From CAYVUI01 sp964454745 (lineage in GTDB: Bacteria; Planctomycetota; Phycisphaerae; Sedimentisphaerales; Anaerohalosphaeraceae): 5,778 nucleotides of DNA. Position 1 is the first letter of the stretch. Each line of letters begins with the position of its first letter. The stretch covers positions 1 to 5,778 of the forward strand of contig CAYVUI010000175.1 in assembly GCA_964454745.1 (NCBI GenBank). The letters run 5' to 3'. The translations under genes and the position numbers were made by a program. This document shows positions 1 through 5,766 of this stretch, in pieces. The notes beneath the pieces are model-generated. The model had not been told where the DNA came from. It made no database searches and worked only from the letters and a program-made list of their open reading frames with translations.

Positions 1-156
1 TTTCAATGTTACACAAAAAAAGGCTGAAAAAAATTCCGAAGGAATTGAAACAATAAGGGCATATCGGTAGTTATTGAAGGCCTGGAGCAGGTAAACCAGT
101 TGAGAGAAGATCGCCGCCCCCGCGATGATGTTGTATAAGGTCCAGATCATTTGCAT
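1..156 (-). CDS. N-terminal part of an unidentified membrane protein, runs off the left edge
   Basis: An open frame on the minus strand starts at ATG 156-154 (or ATG 150-148, two codons later) and stays open for about 52 codons to position 1. The translation begins MQMIWTLYNIIAGAAIF and is strongly hydrophobic. One probable membrane segment covers about residues 4-25, a short polar patch (NNYRY) follows, and a second hydrophobic stretch lies at about residues 32-50. No family could be named from this fragment. It lies downstream of the phosphatase in the same orientation, so it may belong to the same transcript. The start is uncertain: there is no good Shine-Dalgarno just upstream of either ATG, and the frame stays open back to a TGA at 240-238, with a possible TTG start at 228. 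Hydrophobicity and the intact frame through several T/A runs support a real gene. Confidence 0.55.
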   Translation of the reverse strand, partial: MQMIWTLYNIIAGAAIFSQLVYLLQAFNNYRYALIVSIPSEFFSAFFCVTLK

Positions 157-199
157 TTCCGTTGCGAATCTTTTTTGGAATTGCCCTCCGTGTATACCC

Positions 200-217
200 T
201 TACGGGAATTTCCGTAA
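200..217. promoter_or_regulatory. 18-bp near-perfect palindrome, operator-like
   Basis: TTACGGGAATTTCCGTAA has arms TTACGG and CCGTAA around a central AATT; only the pair at 206/211 breaks the symmetry. It lies 44 bp upstream of the ATG at 156 of the membrane protein. In DNA it looks like a binding site for a dimeric regulator; in RNA it could form a small hairpin with a G-U pair. On the minus strand a TATACA follows the palindrome, so it may overlap a weak promoter. No regulator gene is visible in the window. Confidence 0.35.
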
Positions 218-237
218 GAAAATTGCAATTCTTTATA

Positions 238-285
238 TCAAAGGTATTTAGCGCGGATAAAACGGGATTTTTCAATCGGAAGCAC
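238..285 (-). CDS. Short 15-codon ORF with a strong ribosome-binding site (leader peptide or broken gene start)
   Basis: Twenty-odd bases after the phosphatase stop codon there is a clear Shine-Dalgarno, AAGGAG (300-295), followed nine bases later by GTG (285-283). The frame reads MLPIEKSRFIRAKYL and ends at TGA 240-238. It is the same frame as the membrane protein downstream, with no other stop in between. The ORF may therefore be a translated leader peptide, or the original start of the membrane protein cut off by a single TGA. The ribosome-binding site is better than anything in front of ATG 156. No homology is claimed, and a chance ORF cannot be excluded. Confidence 0.25.
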   Translation of the reverse strand: MLPIEKSRFIRAKYL

Positions 286-322
286 TATAAGTCACTCCTT
301 TTTAACACGGTCCTGCATTCAA

Positions 323-1171
323 TCAAGCAATTGAAGCGATCGGTCGGACCCCTTCAATCAATTCGTTGATAGTATACAGGCGGCTTAGCTCGATATCAAG
401 CAGGCACCCATGATTATGCTCGGATGCGATAATCAGCGTTCGCGGGTCCGGATTGCCCCAGCCTTCGGACTGATTTTGATGTCCGAGTACAAACAGCTCG
501 GCGCCCAGTTTCTCGGCCATGCGGTTTACCGAATCGAGCGAATGCCGGCGGCCCCAGGTCAGGGTGTAGACACAATTTGGACGTTCATAGTCCTCTATGG
601 TCAGCGGCCGGTCAAAAATTTTCGGATCAAACTCCTCCACATAACGGTCGCCCGGCAGCGAATGGCTCATCCACAGCCCGTTATGCGTGCGAATCCCCAG
701 CGGCAATGCTGCAAGAGCCTCCTGAAGACTTGCGTAGACTTTGCCAAAATCGTTCCCGAATTTCTCCTTGAGCCCGGCTTTCATGCATCGGTTCATTTCC
801 TGGCCGCCTTTGGAGACATCCGCATCGGTAATACACGCGGTGTCATGGTTGCCCAGGATCATATGAACACGCCCAGGGTATTGAATCTGGACCTCAAATG
901 CCGAAAAAAGGAGCTCGAACGAAAGGTCCCCGCCCTTGGCGTCCGTGGGGCCTCCGTGGATGATCTCCTGAAAGAGGATATGGGTTTTGGGATTCTTATC
1001 CAAGTCGGCAAAACGCAGGATTTTCTCAAAGTTGCGACGGTTTCCATGCAAATCACCCGTAACTACCAGCCTTATGTCATCCGGCGGCTCGATCAAATTC
1101 CCTTTTCGGAAAGGTGCATTGCGGTTGTACTCTGCGGCCTTTTGGCAGATGTCAATCGCTTGCTGCGACAT
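323..1171 (-). CDS. PPP-like metallophosphatase (calcineurin-type fold), partner of the adjacent kinase
   Basis: A 282-residue predicted cytoplasmic metallophosphoesterase of the PPP/calcineurin superfamily, probably a protein Ser/Thr phosphatase. Visible motifs in order are VVTGDLHGN (D40, H42), GNHD (107-110), MSHSLP (H170) and VLGHQNQ (G230, H231), which correspond to metal-binding blocks I, III, IV and V. Block II is unusual: where PPP enzymes have GDxVDRG, this protein has FQEIIHGGP (68-75), with Glu69 in the place of the bridging Asp and no Arg. There is no signal peptide or membrane segment. The ATG start is supported by GGAG a few bases upstream, inside the last kinase codons; the genes overlap by 20 bp (1152-1171), so translational coupling is likely. 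The pairing suggests it reverses phosphorylation by the neighbouring kinase. Superfamily assignment is firm; substrate is unknown, and a nucleotide or other phosphoester substrate remains possible. Confidence 0.88.
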   Translation of the reverse strand: MSQQAIDICQKAAEYNRNAPFRKGNLIEPPDDIRLVVTGDLHGNRRNFEKILRFADLDKNPKTHILFQEIIHGGPTDAKGGDLSFELLFSAFEVQIQYPGRVHMILGNHDTACITDADVSKGGQEMNRCMKAGLKEKFGNDFGKVYASLQEALAALPLGIRTHNGLWMSHSLPGDRYVEEFDPKIFDRPLTIEDYERPNCVYTLTWGRRHSLDSVNRMAEKLGAELFVLGHQNQSEGWGNPDPRTLIIASEHNHGCLLDIELSRLYTINELIEGVRPIASIA

Positions 1172-2012
1172 TTTTCTCCATTCTGTTCGTAAAGATCTTC
1201 CGTATCGTTACATCCAGATATGAAATCACCTCCGACATGCTCGCAGGGCGGTCGGACGGTTTTTCACTGACACATTTCATTACGAGGTCAGAAACTTCGC
1301 GGGGGATACGCGAATGAATCTGGTTGGGGGTTCGGAATTCATCCCGATCCGGGGGCATGGGAATACCGATCTCTGAATTCTTGGGGATCAGGGTCGGGAT
1401 ATTCTTTCCGGTCATAGCCCAGTACATCGTCGCCCCGAGGTTGAAAATATCCGTTCGGTGTCCGATGTGCTGGCGGTGAACCTGTTCCGGAGCGATATAG
1501 TCCGGAGTTCCCTGGATGCGCGTCTTGACCGTGCCGATCTTACACGCCTGGCCCAGGTCGATCACCTTGATCTGGCCCTGCTCGCTAATCAGGATATTGT
1601 TTGGCTTGATATCGCAATGGACGAATCCCTTCTGGTGCATCGCGTTTAATCCGATAGCCACCATCCGGAACACTAACAGGACATCACCCAGTGACAAACC
1701 CGGAGAATCCTCAAGACTCTTTCCGTCAAAATACTCCATCGAGAGCAAAAGCTCACTGGTTTTGAGCATTTTTCGCTTACGGAAGATCTTGTAGCATTTA
1801 CGGAGATAGTGATGGTCCAGCCCGCGGGCGACCTTGTATTCCGTTTCCATCTGCTCGAAAATCCGGGCATCTTCCGGGGATTCCATTACCGCGCGTTTTA
1901 GCGCAACGCGAGCCCCCGTCACATCATCCTTGGCAAGGTATATGACTGACCTTGCACCTGTGCCGATCCTCTTGATGATCGTAAAGCCGTCTATGTCCAG
2001 CGACTTAGCCAT
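1152..2012 (-). CDS. Soluble Hanks-type serine/threonine protein kinase (catalytic domain only)
   Basis: A 286-residue eukaryotic-like Ser/Thr kinase consisting of little more than the catalytic domain. The glycine loop is GTGARSV (17-23), the ATP-binding lysine is K39 in VALK, and the helix-C glutamate is probably E58. The catalytic loop is VHCDIKPNN (131-139, D134, K136, N139), the metal-binding motif is DLG (152-154), and APE is at 174-176 after GTPDYI. D188 and R255 complete the fold, so all core catalytic residues are present. HCD replaces HRD, making it a non-RD kinase. There is no membrane segment and no PASTA, WD40 or other sensor domain, so it should act in the cytoplasm, perhaps with a separate sensor or partner. 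It overlaps the downstream phosphatase by 20 bp. The ATG at 2012 has only a weak GAG six bases upstream. Its own promoter lies about 210 bp upstream behind a structured leader. Substrate unknown. Confidence 0.95.
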   Translation of the reverse strand: MAKSLDIDGFTIIKRIGTGARSVIYLAKDDVTGARVALKRAVMESPEDARIFEQMETEYKVARGLDHHYLRKCYKIFRKRKMLKTSELLLSMEYFDGKSLEDSPGLSLGDVLLVFRMVAIGLNAMHQKGFVHCDIKPNNILISEQGQIKVIDLGQACKIGTVKTRIQGTPDYIAPEQVHRQHIGHRTDIFNLGATMYWAMTGKNIPTLIPKNSEIGIPMPPDRDEFRTPNQIHSRIPREVSDLVMKCVSEKPSDRPASMSEVISYLDVTIRKIFTNRMEKNVAASD

Positions 2013-2125
2013 AATCTACTCATAAATCCTATACATATGCGAAAGAGTCGCGAAAATTCCGTCAAAAACTTACAACTAAGAGCATATCGTCAACCCTTTG
2101 TTCTGTCTATAAAGAAATACGTCTT

Positions 2126-2198
2126 GAGGCCGAATAATTCACATTCAAAATGGCCCCGGCCATCATTTCTGTACCGCCTGAAACGATTATTCCGCCTC
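2126..2198 (-). promoter_or_regulatory. Structured 5' leader of the kinase gene: long stem enclosing a GGCC hairpin
   Basis: Read on the minus strand, GAGGCGGAATAAT (2198-2186) can pair with ATTATTCGGCCTC (2138-2126), giving a 13-bp stem with a single mismatch. Between the arms sits a second inverted repeat, ATGGCC-GG-GGCCAT (2163-2150), which gives a tight hairpin. The element starts about 15-20 nt downstream of the predicted transcription start and ends about 113 nt before the kinase ATG. No U-run follows, so it is not a classic terminator. I do not recognise a known riboswitch. It may be a regulatory leader, a protein-binding RNA, or a DNA-level inverted repeat. The complementarity is directly visible; the function is inferred. 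Confidence 0.45.
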
Positions 2199-2221
2199 GA
2201 TCTCCCTCAAACCCGGAATAA

Positions 2222-2250
2222 TATATATCCACAATACACAATAAAGTCAA
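2222..2250 (-). promoter_or_regulatory. Sigma70-like promoter for the kinase-phosphatase pair
   Basis: On the minus strand TTGACT (2250-2245) is followed after 17 bases by TATATA (2227-2222), matching the -35 and -10 consensus at five of six positions each, with ideal spacing. Transcription should start near 2214 and give a leader of about 200 nt before the kinase ATG. It sits only about 35 bp past the end of typA, so the pair can be transcribed independently. The rest of the 2013-2283 gap, apart from the stem element, shows no gene. A clear terminator for typA was not found, so read-through from typA is possible. Confidence 0.6.
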
Positions 2251-2283
2251 TATTAATACTGACGGTTCTTGATTTATCGGTCC

Positions 2284-4149
2284 TTATTCCGTTTTAGCGG
2301 AGTTTCTGGCCCAACGGCGTCGGTCCCCTTCTTTGAGCAGCCTCTTACGCAGCCGGATCGAATTGGGGCAGACTTCGACCAGTTCATCTTCCTCGATATA
2401 TTCGAGCGACAGTTCGAGGCTCATCTTGCGAGCCGGGCGGACTTTTGCCGCCTGGTCCTTGCCGGAGGCCCGGACATTGGTCAGTTGCTTGGTTTTGACA
2501 ACATTGACCGGGATGTCATTTTCCTTGCAGTGTTCACCGACAACCTGGCCCTCGTATACCTCATCGCCTGTTTCGATGAAGAAAAAGCCCCTGTCGTACA
2601 GTGAGTCGAGTGCGTAGGATGTTACTTGCCCGCTATCGGTTGCAATCATCACCCCGGCTTTTCGTTTCGGCACCGATCCATGCATGGGTTCATAGCGGTC
2701 AAAGGCATGGTGCATAACCGCCCGGCCCTGGGTGGCATTGAGCAGACGGGCATGGAGTCCGAACAGGGCCCGCGAAGGCAGGTAGAATTCCATGTGCACA
2801 AAATCCGATGCCCCGGCCTTGGCGTCAATACTCGCAATTTCACTTCTCCGATCCGCCAAAAGGCTCATGACCGCGTTCTGGCACTCAAGGGGGCAGTCAA
2901 TCGCCAGCCGTTCGACCGGTTCATATCGCCGGCCTTCGAACATCTTGAGGATGACCGTTGGTTTTCCCACGCAGATTTCGTAGCCCTCGCGCCGCATATT
3001 TTCGAGCAGGATCCCCAGGTGCATCAGCCCGCGGCCGGAAACGAGGAATTCCTCGGATCGCTCTCCCTGTTCAACCCGCAGGGCGACATTCTGGAGTAAT
3101 TCCTTCTGCAAACGTTCACCGATTTGCCGGCTGGTAACGTATTTCCCATCCCGGCCGGCTAATGGACCGTCATTGACGCGGAATGTCATCGTCATGGTCG
3201 GTTCATCGACCGCAACGGTCTCGAGCTTGGTCGGTTCGTCCGGGCAGGCGATGGTATAACCGATTCCGATTGGATCCAGGCCCGTAATCGCGCAGATATC
3301 CCCGGCCTGCGCCTCGGTTGCCTGTACCTTGCCCAGCCCGCTGAACTGGTGAATATGTCCGACCTTCTGAAGAGTATGCAGACCTTCCGGGTCGATGACC
3401 GTAACATTCTGGCCCTGGATGACCTTGCCGGCAAAGACCTTACCGATTGCGATCTTGCCGACGTAGTCACTGTAATCCTGGCTGGTGACGAGCATCTGAA
3501 GCGGTGCATTGGCATCCACTTTTGGGCTCGGTACATGTTGGGCAATCGCCTCGAATACCACCCGCATCGAATCTTCGGGGTTATCCAGGTTGTCGGTCGC
3601 CCAGCCTTCCTTCGCGGAGGCATAGAGTATCGGAAAATCCAAAGCCCCTTCGTCCGCTTCGAGTGAGACCAAAAGGTCAAAGACTTCATTGACGACATCA
3701 TCGGGCCGGGAATTTGGGCGGTCTACCTTATTAATGACAACAATGGGCTTGAGTCCGTGGCTAAGTGCCTTATTTAGAACGAACCTTGTCTGCGGCATTG
3801 GTCCCTCGAATGCATCCACAACCAGCAGTACCCCATCGGCCATTTTGAGCACGCGCTCGACTTCGCCGCCAAAATCCGCGTGCCCGGGCGTATCGATCAG
3901 GTTGAATTTGTACTCATTGCTGTCCGGATCGGTATAATGGATCGCGCAGTTTTTTGACAGGATCGTGATTCCCCGCTCGCGTTCAAGAGGGTTGGAGTCC
4001 ATAATCAGGCCGTATTCCTTGCTGGCCAGCTTATCCAGGTCCTCGCTTCGAAACATCCCCGACTGGTACAAAAGCTGATCGACCAGTGTTGTCTTGCCGT
4101 GGTCAACGTGTGCGATAATCGCCACGTTGCGTATGGTATCCGCGTACAT
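2284..4149 (-). CDS. typA: Ribosome-associated GTPase TypA/BipA
   Basis: A 621-residue translational GTPase of the TypA/BipA family, essentially full length for the family. The G domain shows AHVDHGKTT (13-21, P-loop), RGIT (59-62, switch I), DTPGH (86-90), NKVD (140-143) and SAK (178-180). After the G domain come the EF-Tu-like beta-barrel (about 215-305), EF-G-like domains III and V, and the BipA-specific C-terminal domain with SLELSLEYIEEDELVEVCP followed by the signature SIRLRK (597-602). The family binds the 70S ribosome at the EF-G site and is linked to 50S assembly and to stress and cold adaptation. The ATG at 4149 is preceded by GAGG at a good distance. It is divergent from the UroD-family gene and is followed by the kinase pair, which has its own promoter. 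All GTPase motifs are intact, and it should be functional. Confidence 0.98.
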   Translation of the reverse strand: MYADTIRNVAIIAHVDHGKTTLVDQLLYQSGMFRSEDLDKLASKEYGLIMDSNPLERERGITILSKNCAIHYTDPDSNEYKFNLIDTPGHADFGGEVERVLKMADGVLLVVDAFEGPMPQTRFVLNKALSHGLKPIVVINKVDRPNSRPDDVVNEVFDLLVSLEADEGALDFPILYASAKEGWATDNLDNPEDSMRVVFEAIAQHVPSPKVDANAPLQMLVTSQDYSDYVGKIAIGKVFAGKVIQGQNVTVIDPEGLHTLQKVGHIHQFSGLGKVQATEAQAGDICAITGLDPIGIGYTIACPDEPTKLETVAVDEPTMTMTFRVNDGPLAGRDGKYVTSRQIGERLQKELLQNVALRVEQGERSEEFLVSGRGLMHLGILLENMRREGYEICVGKPTVILKMFEGRRYEPVERLAIDCPLECQNAVMSLLADRRSEIASIDAKAGASDFVHMEFYLPSRALFGLHARLLNATQGRAVMHHAFDRYEPMHGSVPKRKAGVMIATDSGQVTSYALDSLYDRGFFFIETGDEVYEGQVVGEHCKENDIPVNVVKTKQLTNVRASGKDQAAKVRPARKMSLELSLEYIEEDELVEVCPNSIRLRKRLLKEGDRRRWARNSAKTE

Positions 4150-4266
4150 AAGTGCCTCTTTTATAGAGTATTATCTCAATTTTGCCGCATAAATCCCGCT
4201 GATTGGATTCCAAATTTCGCGAAAAATATCTCGAAAGACCCAAACCCCATCCGCAATGGAGCAAGC

Positions 4267-4294
4267 ACTCTACACCATCGACGGGAAATGTCAA
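4267..4294 (-). promoter_or_regulatory. Candidate sigma70-like promoter of typA
   Basis: On the minus strand a perfect TTGACA (4294-4289) is followed after 16 bases by TAGAGT (4272-4267), which matches four of six consensus -10 positions. This would give a leader of about 110 nt before typA. The -10 box is weak, and an AT-rich TATAAA at about 4160 cannot be excluded as part of an alternative promoter. Confidence 0.45.
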
Positions 4295-4309
4295 TACATT
4301 TAATTCCCG
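4282..4309. repeat. Imperfect inverted repeat over the typA -35 box
   Basis: On the plus strand CGGG (4282-4285) and AAATGT (4286-4291) are mirrored by ACATTT (4296-4301) and CCCG (4306-4309), with a 4-base centre CAAT and a 4-base AATT insertion in the right arm. The typA -35 hexamer (4289-4294) lies across its left arm and centre. It could be an operator; the asymmetry caused by the insertion weakens the case. The remainder of the 4150-4413 divergent gap shows no gene. Confidence 0.3.
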
Positions 4310-4413
4310 GAACACAAATTATGACTCTTGGCTGGACCTTGCCTGGCCGACTCTGTATACTTGTCCAAAAGAACATTTCTGACCTCTAATGCTTTATCTG
4401 GCTTGGGAAATCT

Positions 4414-5525
4414 ATGATTACGATCGAGGGTACAGTATCCAAGGCCATGTTGGCTGAAAAAACGGGACTATTATTTCACACCCGAAGTTCGCTTTGAAAC
4501 GGACGAGAAATGTCAAAAATGGATCGGCAATAATCTGTCGCATCTAGGCGTTTTCTGGGGGGAATCCAATCTTGCGTTTTTAGAGCATGGAGACAGCCCC
4601 AAACTTCTCATCGGGGGCATTCAGCCCAATATGATTCTCGGTATGCTGCTCGGAGCGGAATTTGTGGCCTACCCGGACAAGGATGCGGATATTGAGATTA
4701 CCGGTGAGGTTCGGGATCGCTTTAATGATCTTCCCGATCCGCAAAGCCTTTTAGAGCATGAGCTTATACAATTATTTGATTCACAGATGCAAAAGCATCG
4801 AGCCGATTCCAGCCGCTTAGTGATTCCGCCGTTTTTCTGGGATCGGGGCGGGATGGCAGCGGTTCACGGTGCGGTGACCACGGCTGGGAAACTCTACGGA
4901 GAAGCTATATATATGGATATGATGACCGATCCGGAGAAATGCCGCCGGATTCTGGAATGGATCATGGATGCGTATATCTGCCTGGTGGAGCATTTTGCCC
5001 GGTATTATCCTTTTGATGTTACCTCCATTCACACCGGGGAGTGTTCAGGATGTATTCTGGGTAAAGATCAGTTCAATGAATATGTCATCACCACTGCAAG
5101 CCGGCTGGGCAGGGCGTTTCCAGCCCTTCGTTTTCATTCCTGCGGCGGTACCAGCCATCTTTTGGAATCCATCAGCCGGATTACGAACCTGTCAACCATT
5201 GATGTCGGCGGGGAGACGGATATTGCTCAAGTCCGGCGGGTTTTCGGGAATACTTTTCCGGTCAGCATTGCACCCATGCCGCAGGATATGCAAAGCGAAA
5301 ATGTTGAGCCTACCCTGAATTGGGCGCGGAATGTCTTAAAAGCCAACGCCGGCGGACCCTTAAAGATTATTTATCACATCGAGCCTGATTATAATCTTGA
5401 AACGATCATTGCTCTTGAAGCTTTTGTAAAAAATGGAGATTTTGGATCGGGATGTGGATTATGATGAGCCGGGCCCGGATGGGGTTTGCCTGCTGGACGA
5501 TTTTAAGGTGTATGTCGCGAAGTAA
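4414..5525 (+). pseudogene. UroD-fold (corrinoid methyltransferase-like) gene split by two frameshifts at A6 runs
   Basis: Three consecutive plus-strand frames together encode one protein of the uroporphyrinogen decarboxylase/MtaA-CmuA superfamily. Frame one starts at ATG 4414, after a weak GGGA site, and reads MITIEGTVSKAMLAEK up to the A6 run 4457-4462. The second frame continues with RDYYFTPEVRF to the A6 run 5428-5433 and otherwise stops at 5464. The third frame adds MEILDRDVDYDEPGPDG and ends at TAA 5523-5525. Deleting one A at each run yields 369 residues, a normal size for this family. The core carries HSCGG (H241, C243 of the repaired protein), resembling the zinc HxC site of methylcobamide:CoM-type methyltransferases, and GECSGC (208-213). 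This suggests a methyl transfer role rather than true HemE, though the substrate is unknown and no corrinoid protein gene is next to it. Without slippage, an ATG at 4631 could give only a 277-residue truncated product. The breaks may be real, sequencing errors or recoding sites. Confidence 0.8.
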
Positions 5526-5551
5526 ATTCCGAAAACCGAGGTAAATTGTGC

Positions 5552-5579
5552 TTGACCTTTTGGGGGAAAGGGCTAAAAT
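5552..5579 (+). promoter_or_regulatory. Sigma70-like promoter of tRNA-Leu
   Basis: TTGACC (5552-5557) is followed after 16 bases by TAAAAT (5574-5579), each matching five of six consensus positions. The predicted start is near 5586, just before the mature tRNA 5' end at 5592. The placement and match make this the best-supported promoter in the window. Confidence 0.72.
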
Positions 5580-5591
5580 CTCTGGTTTGCC

Positions 5592-5677
5592 GCGGATGTG
5601 GCGGAACTGGCAGACGCGCTGGCTTCAGGTGCCAGTGAGGTTCACCCCTCGTGGAGGTTCGAATCCTCTCATCCGCA
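5592..5677 (+). tRNA. trnL: tRNA-Leu (anticodon CAG)
   Basis: The acceptor arms GCGGATG and CATCCGC pair over 7 bp, followed by discriminator A at 5677. The anticodon stem CTGGC/GCCAG encloses the loop TTCAGGT, giving anticodon CAG, which reads the leucine codon CUG. A long variable arm (GAGG/CCTC) marks it as a class II tRNA, and the T loop is the standard TTCGAAT in a GGAGG/CCTCT stem. The length is 86 nt. The 3' CCA is not encoded (T follows the discriminator) and must be added by nucleotidyltransferase. It has its own promoter immediately upstream. Confidence 0.96.
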
Positions 5678-5698
5678 TTTTTTGTCTCTGACAAAAAA
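5678..5698 (+). terminator. A/T-rich hairpin directly after the tRNA, possible terminator or processing signal
   Basis: TTTTTTGTC (5678-5686) and GACAAAAAA (5690-5698) form a perfect 9-bp inverted repeat around a 3-base loop TCT, beginning one base after the tRNA acceptor stem. The six T just after the tRNA could help end transcription, but the stem is A/T-rich and no T-run follows its 3' arm, so it is not a classic intrinsic terminator for this strand. Confidence 0.4.
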
Positions 5699-5737
5699 TA
5701 GAGCAGTAGATAGTCGAAAATTGTAAGTAGAAACAGC

Positions 5738-5766
5738 TTAGATTTTGGATTATTTACATCTATAAT
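5738..5766 (+). promoter_or_regulatory. Possible promoter reading out of the right edge
   Basis: A perfect TATAAT (5761-5766) lies 17 bases after TTAGAT (5738-5743), a poor -35 match. The surrounding 5699-5778 is A/T-rich and contains no gene, so a downstream gene beyond the window could be served by it. Chance occurrence in A/T-rich DNA is quite possible. Confidence 0.25.

Noticed and set aside
151..369. Plus-strand 72-codon open frame
   Set aside because: It lacks a ribosome-binding site, opposes all neighbouring genes and overlaps the end of the phosphatase; nothing in the peptide is recognisable.
410..1192. Plus-strand 260-codon open frame
   Set aside because: It is antisense to the phosphatase, whose motifs are unmistakable. 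The predicted protein shows no recognisable domain, and the frame is a by-product of the coding bias on the other strand.
2037..2297. Plus-strand 86-codon open frame in the kinase leader region
   Set aside because: It has no convincing ribosome-binding site, runs antisense to the promoter and leader, overlaps the end of typA, and has no recognisable features.
2626..3099. Plus-strand 157-codon open frame
   Set aside because: It lies entirely antisense within typA and shows no recognisable motif.
3192..3701. Minus-strand 169-codon open frame in another frame of typA
   Set aside because: It is rich in Arg and Ser, as expected from out-of-frame reading of typA, which is intact across the region.
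4103..4315. Minus-strand 70-codon open frame overlapping the typA start
   Set aside because: It overlaps the well-marked typA ribosome-binding site and start in another frame, and its product looks random.
4329..4361. Possible plus-strand promoter for the UroD-family gene (TATACT at 4356-4361)
   Set aside because: The only -35 candidates are poor (CTGGAC at 18 bp, TTGGCT at 21 bp), so it is not strong enough to annotate.
5503..5694. Minus-strand 63-codon open frame
   Set aside because: It is the reverse complement of the tRNA-Leu. Such tRNA-antisense ORFs (ADERIRTSTRGEP-like peptides) are a familiar annotation artefact.
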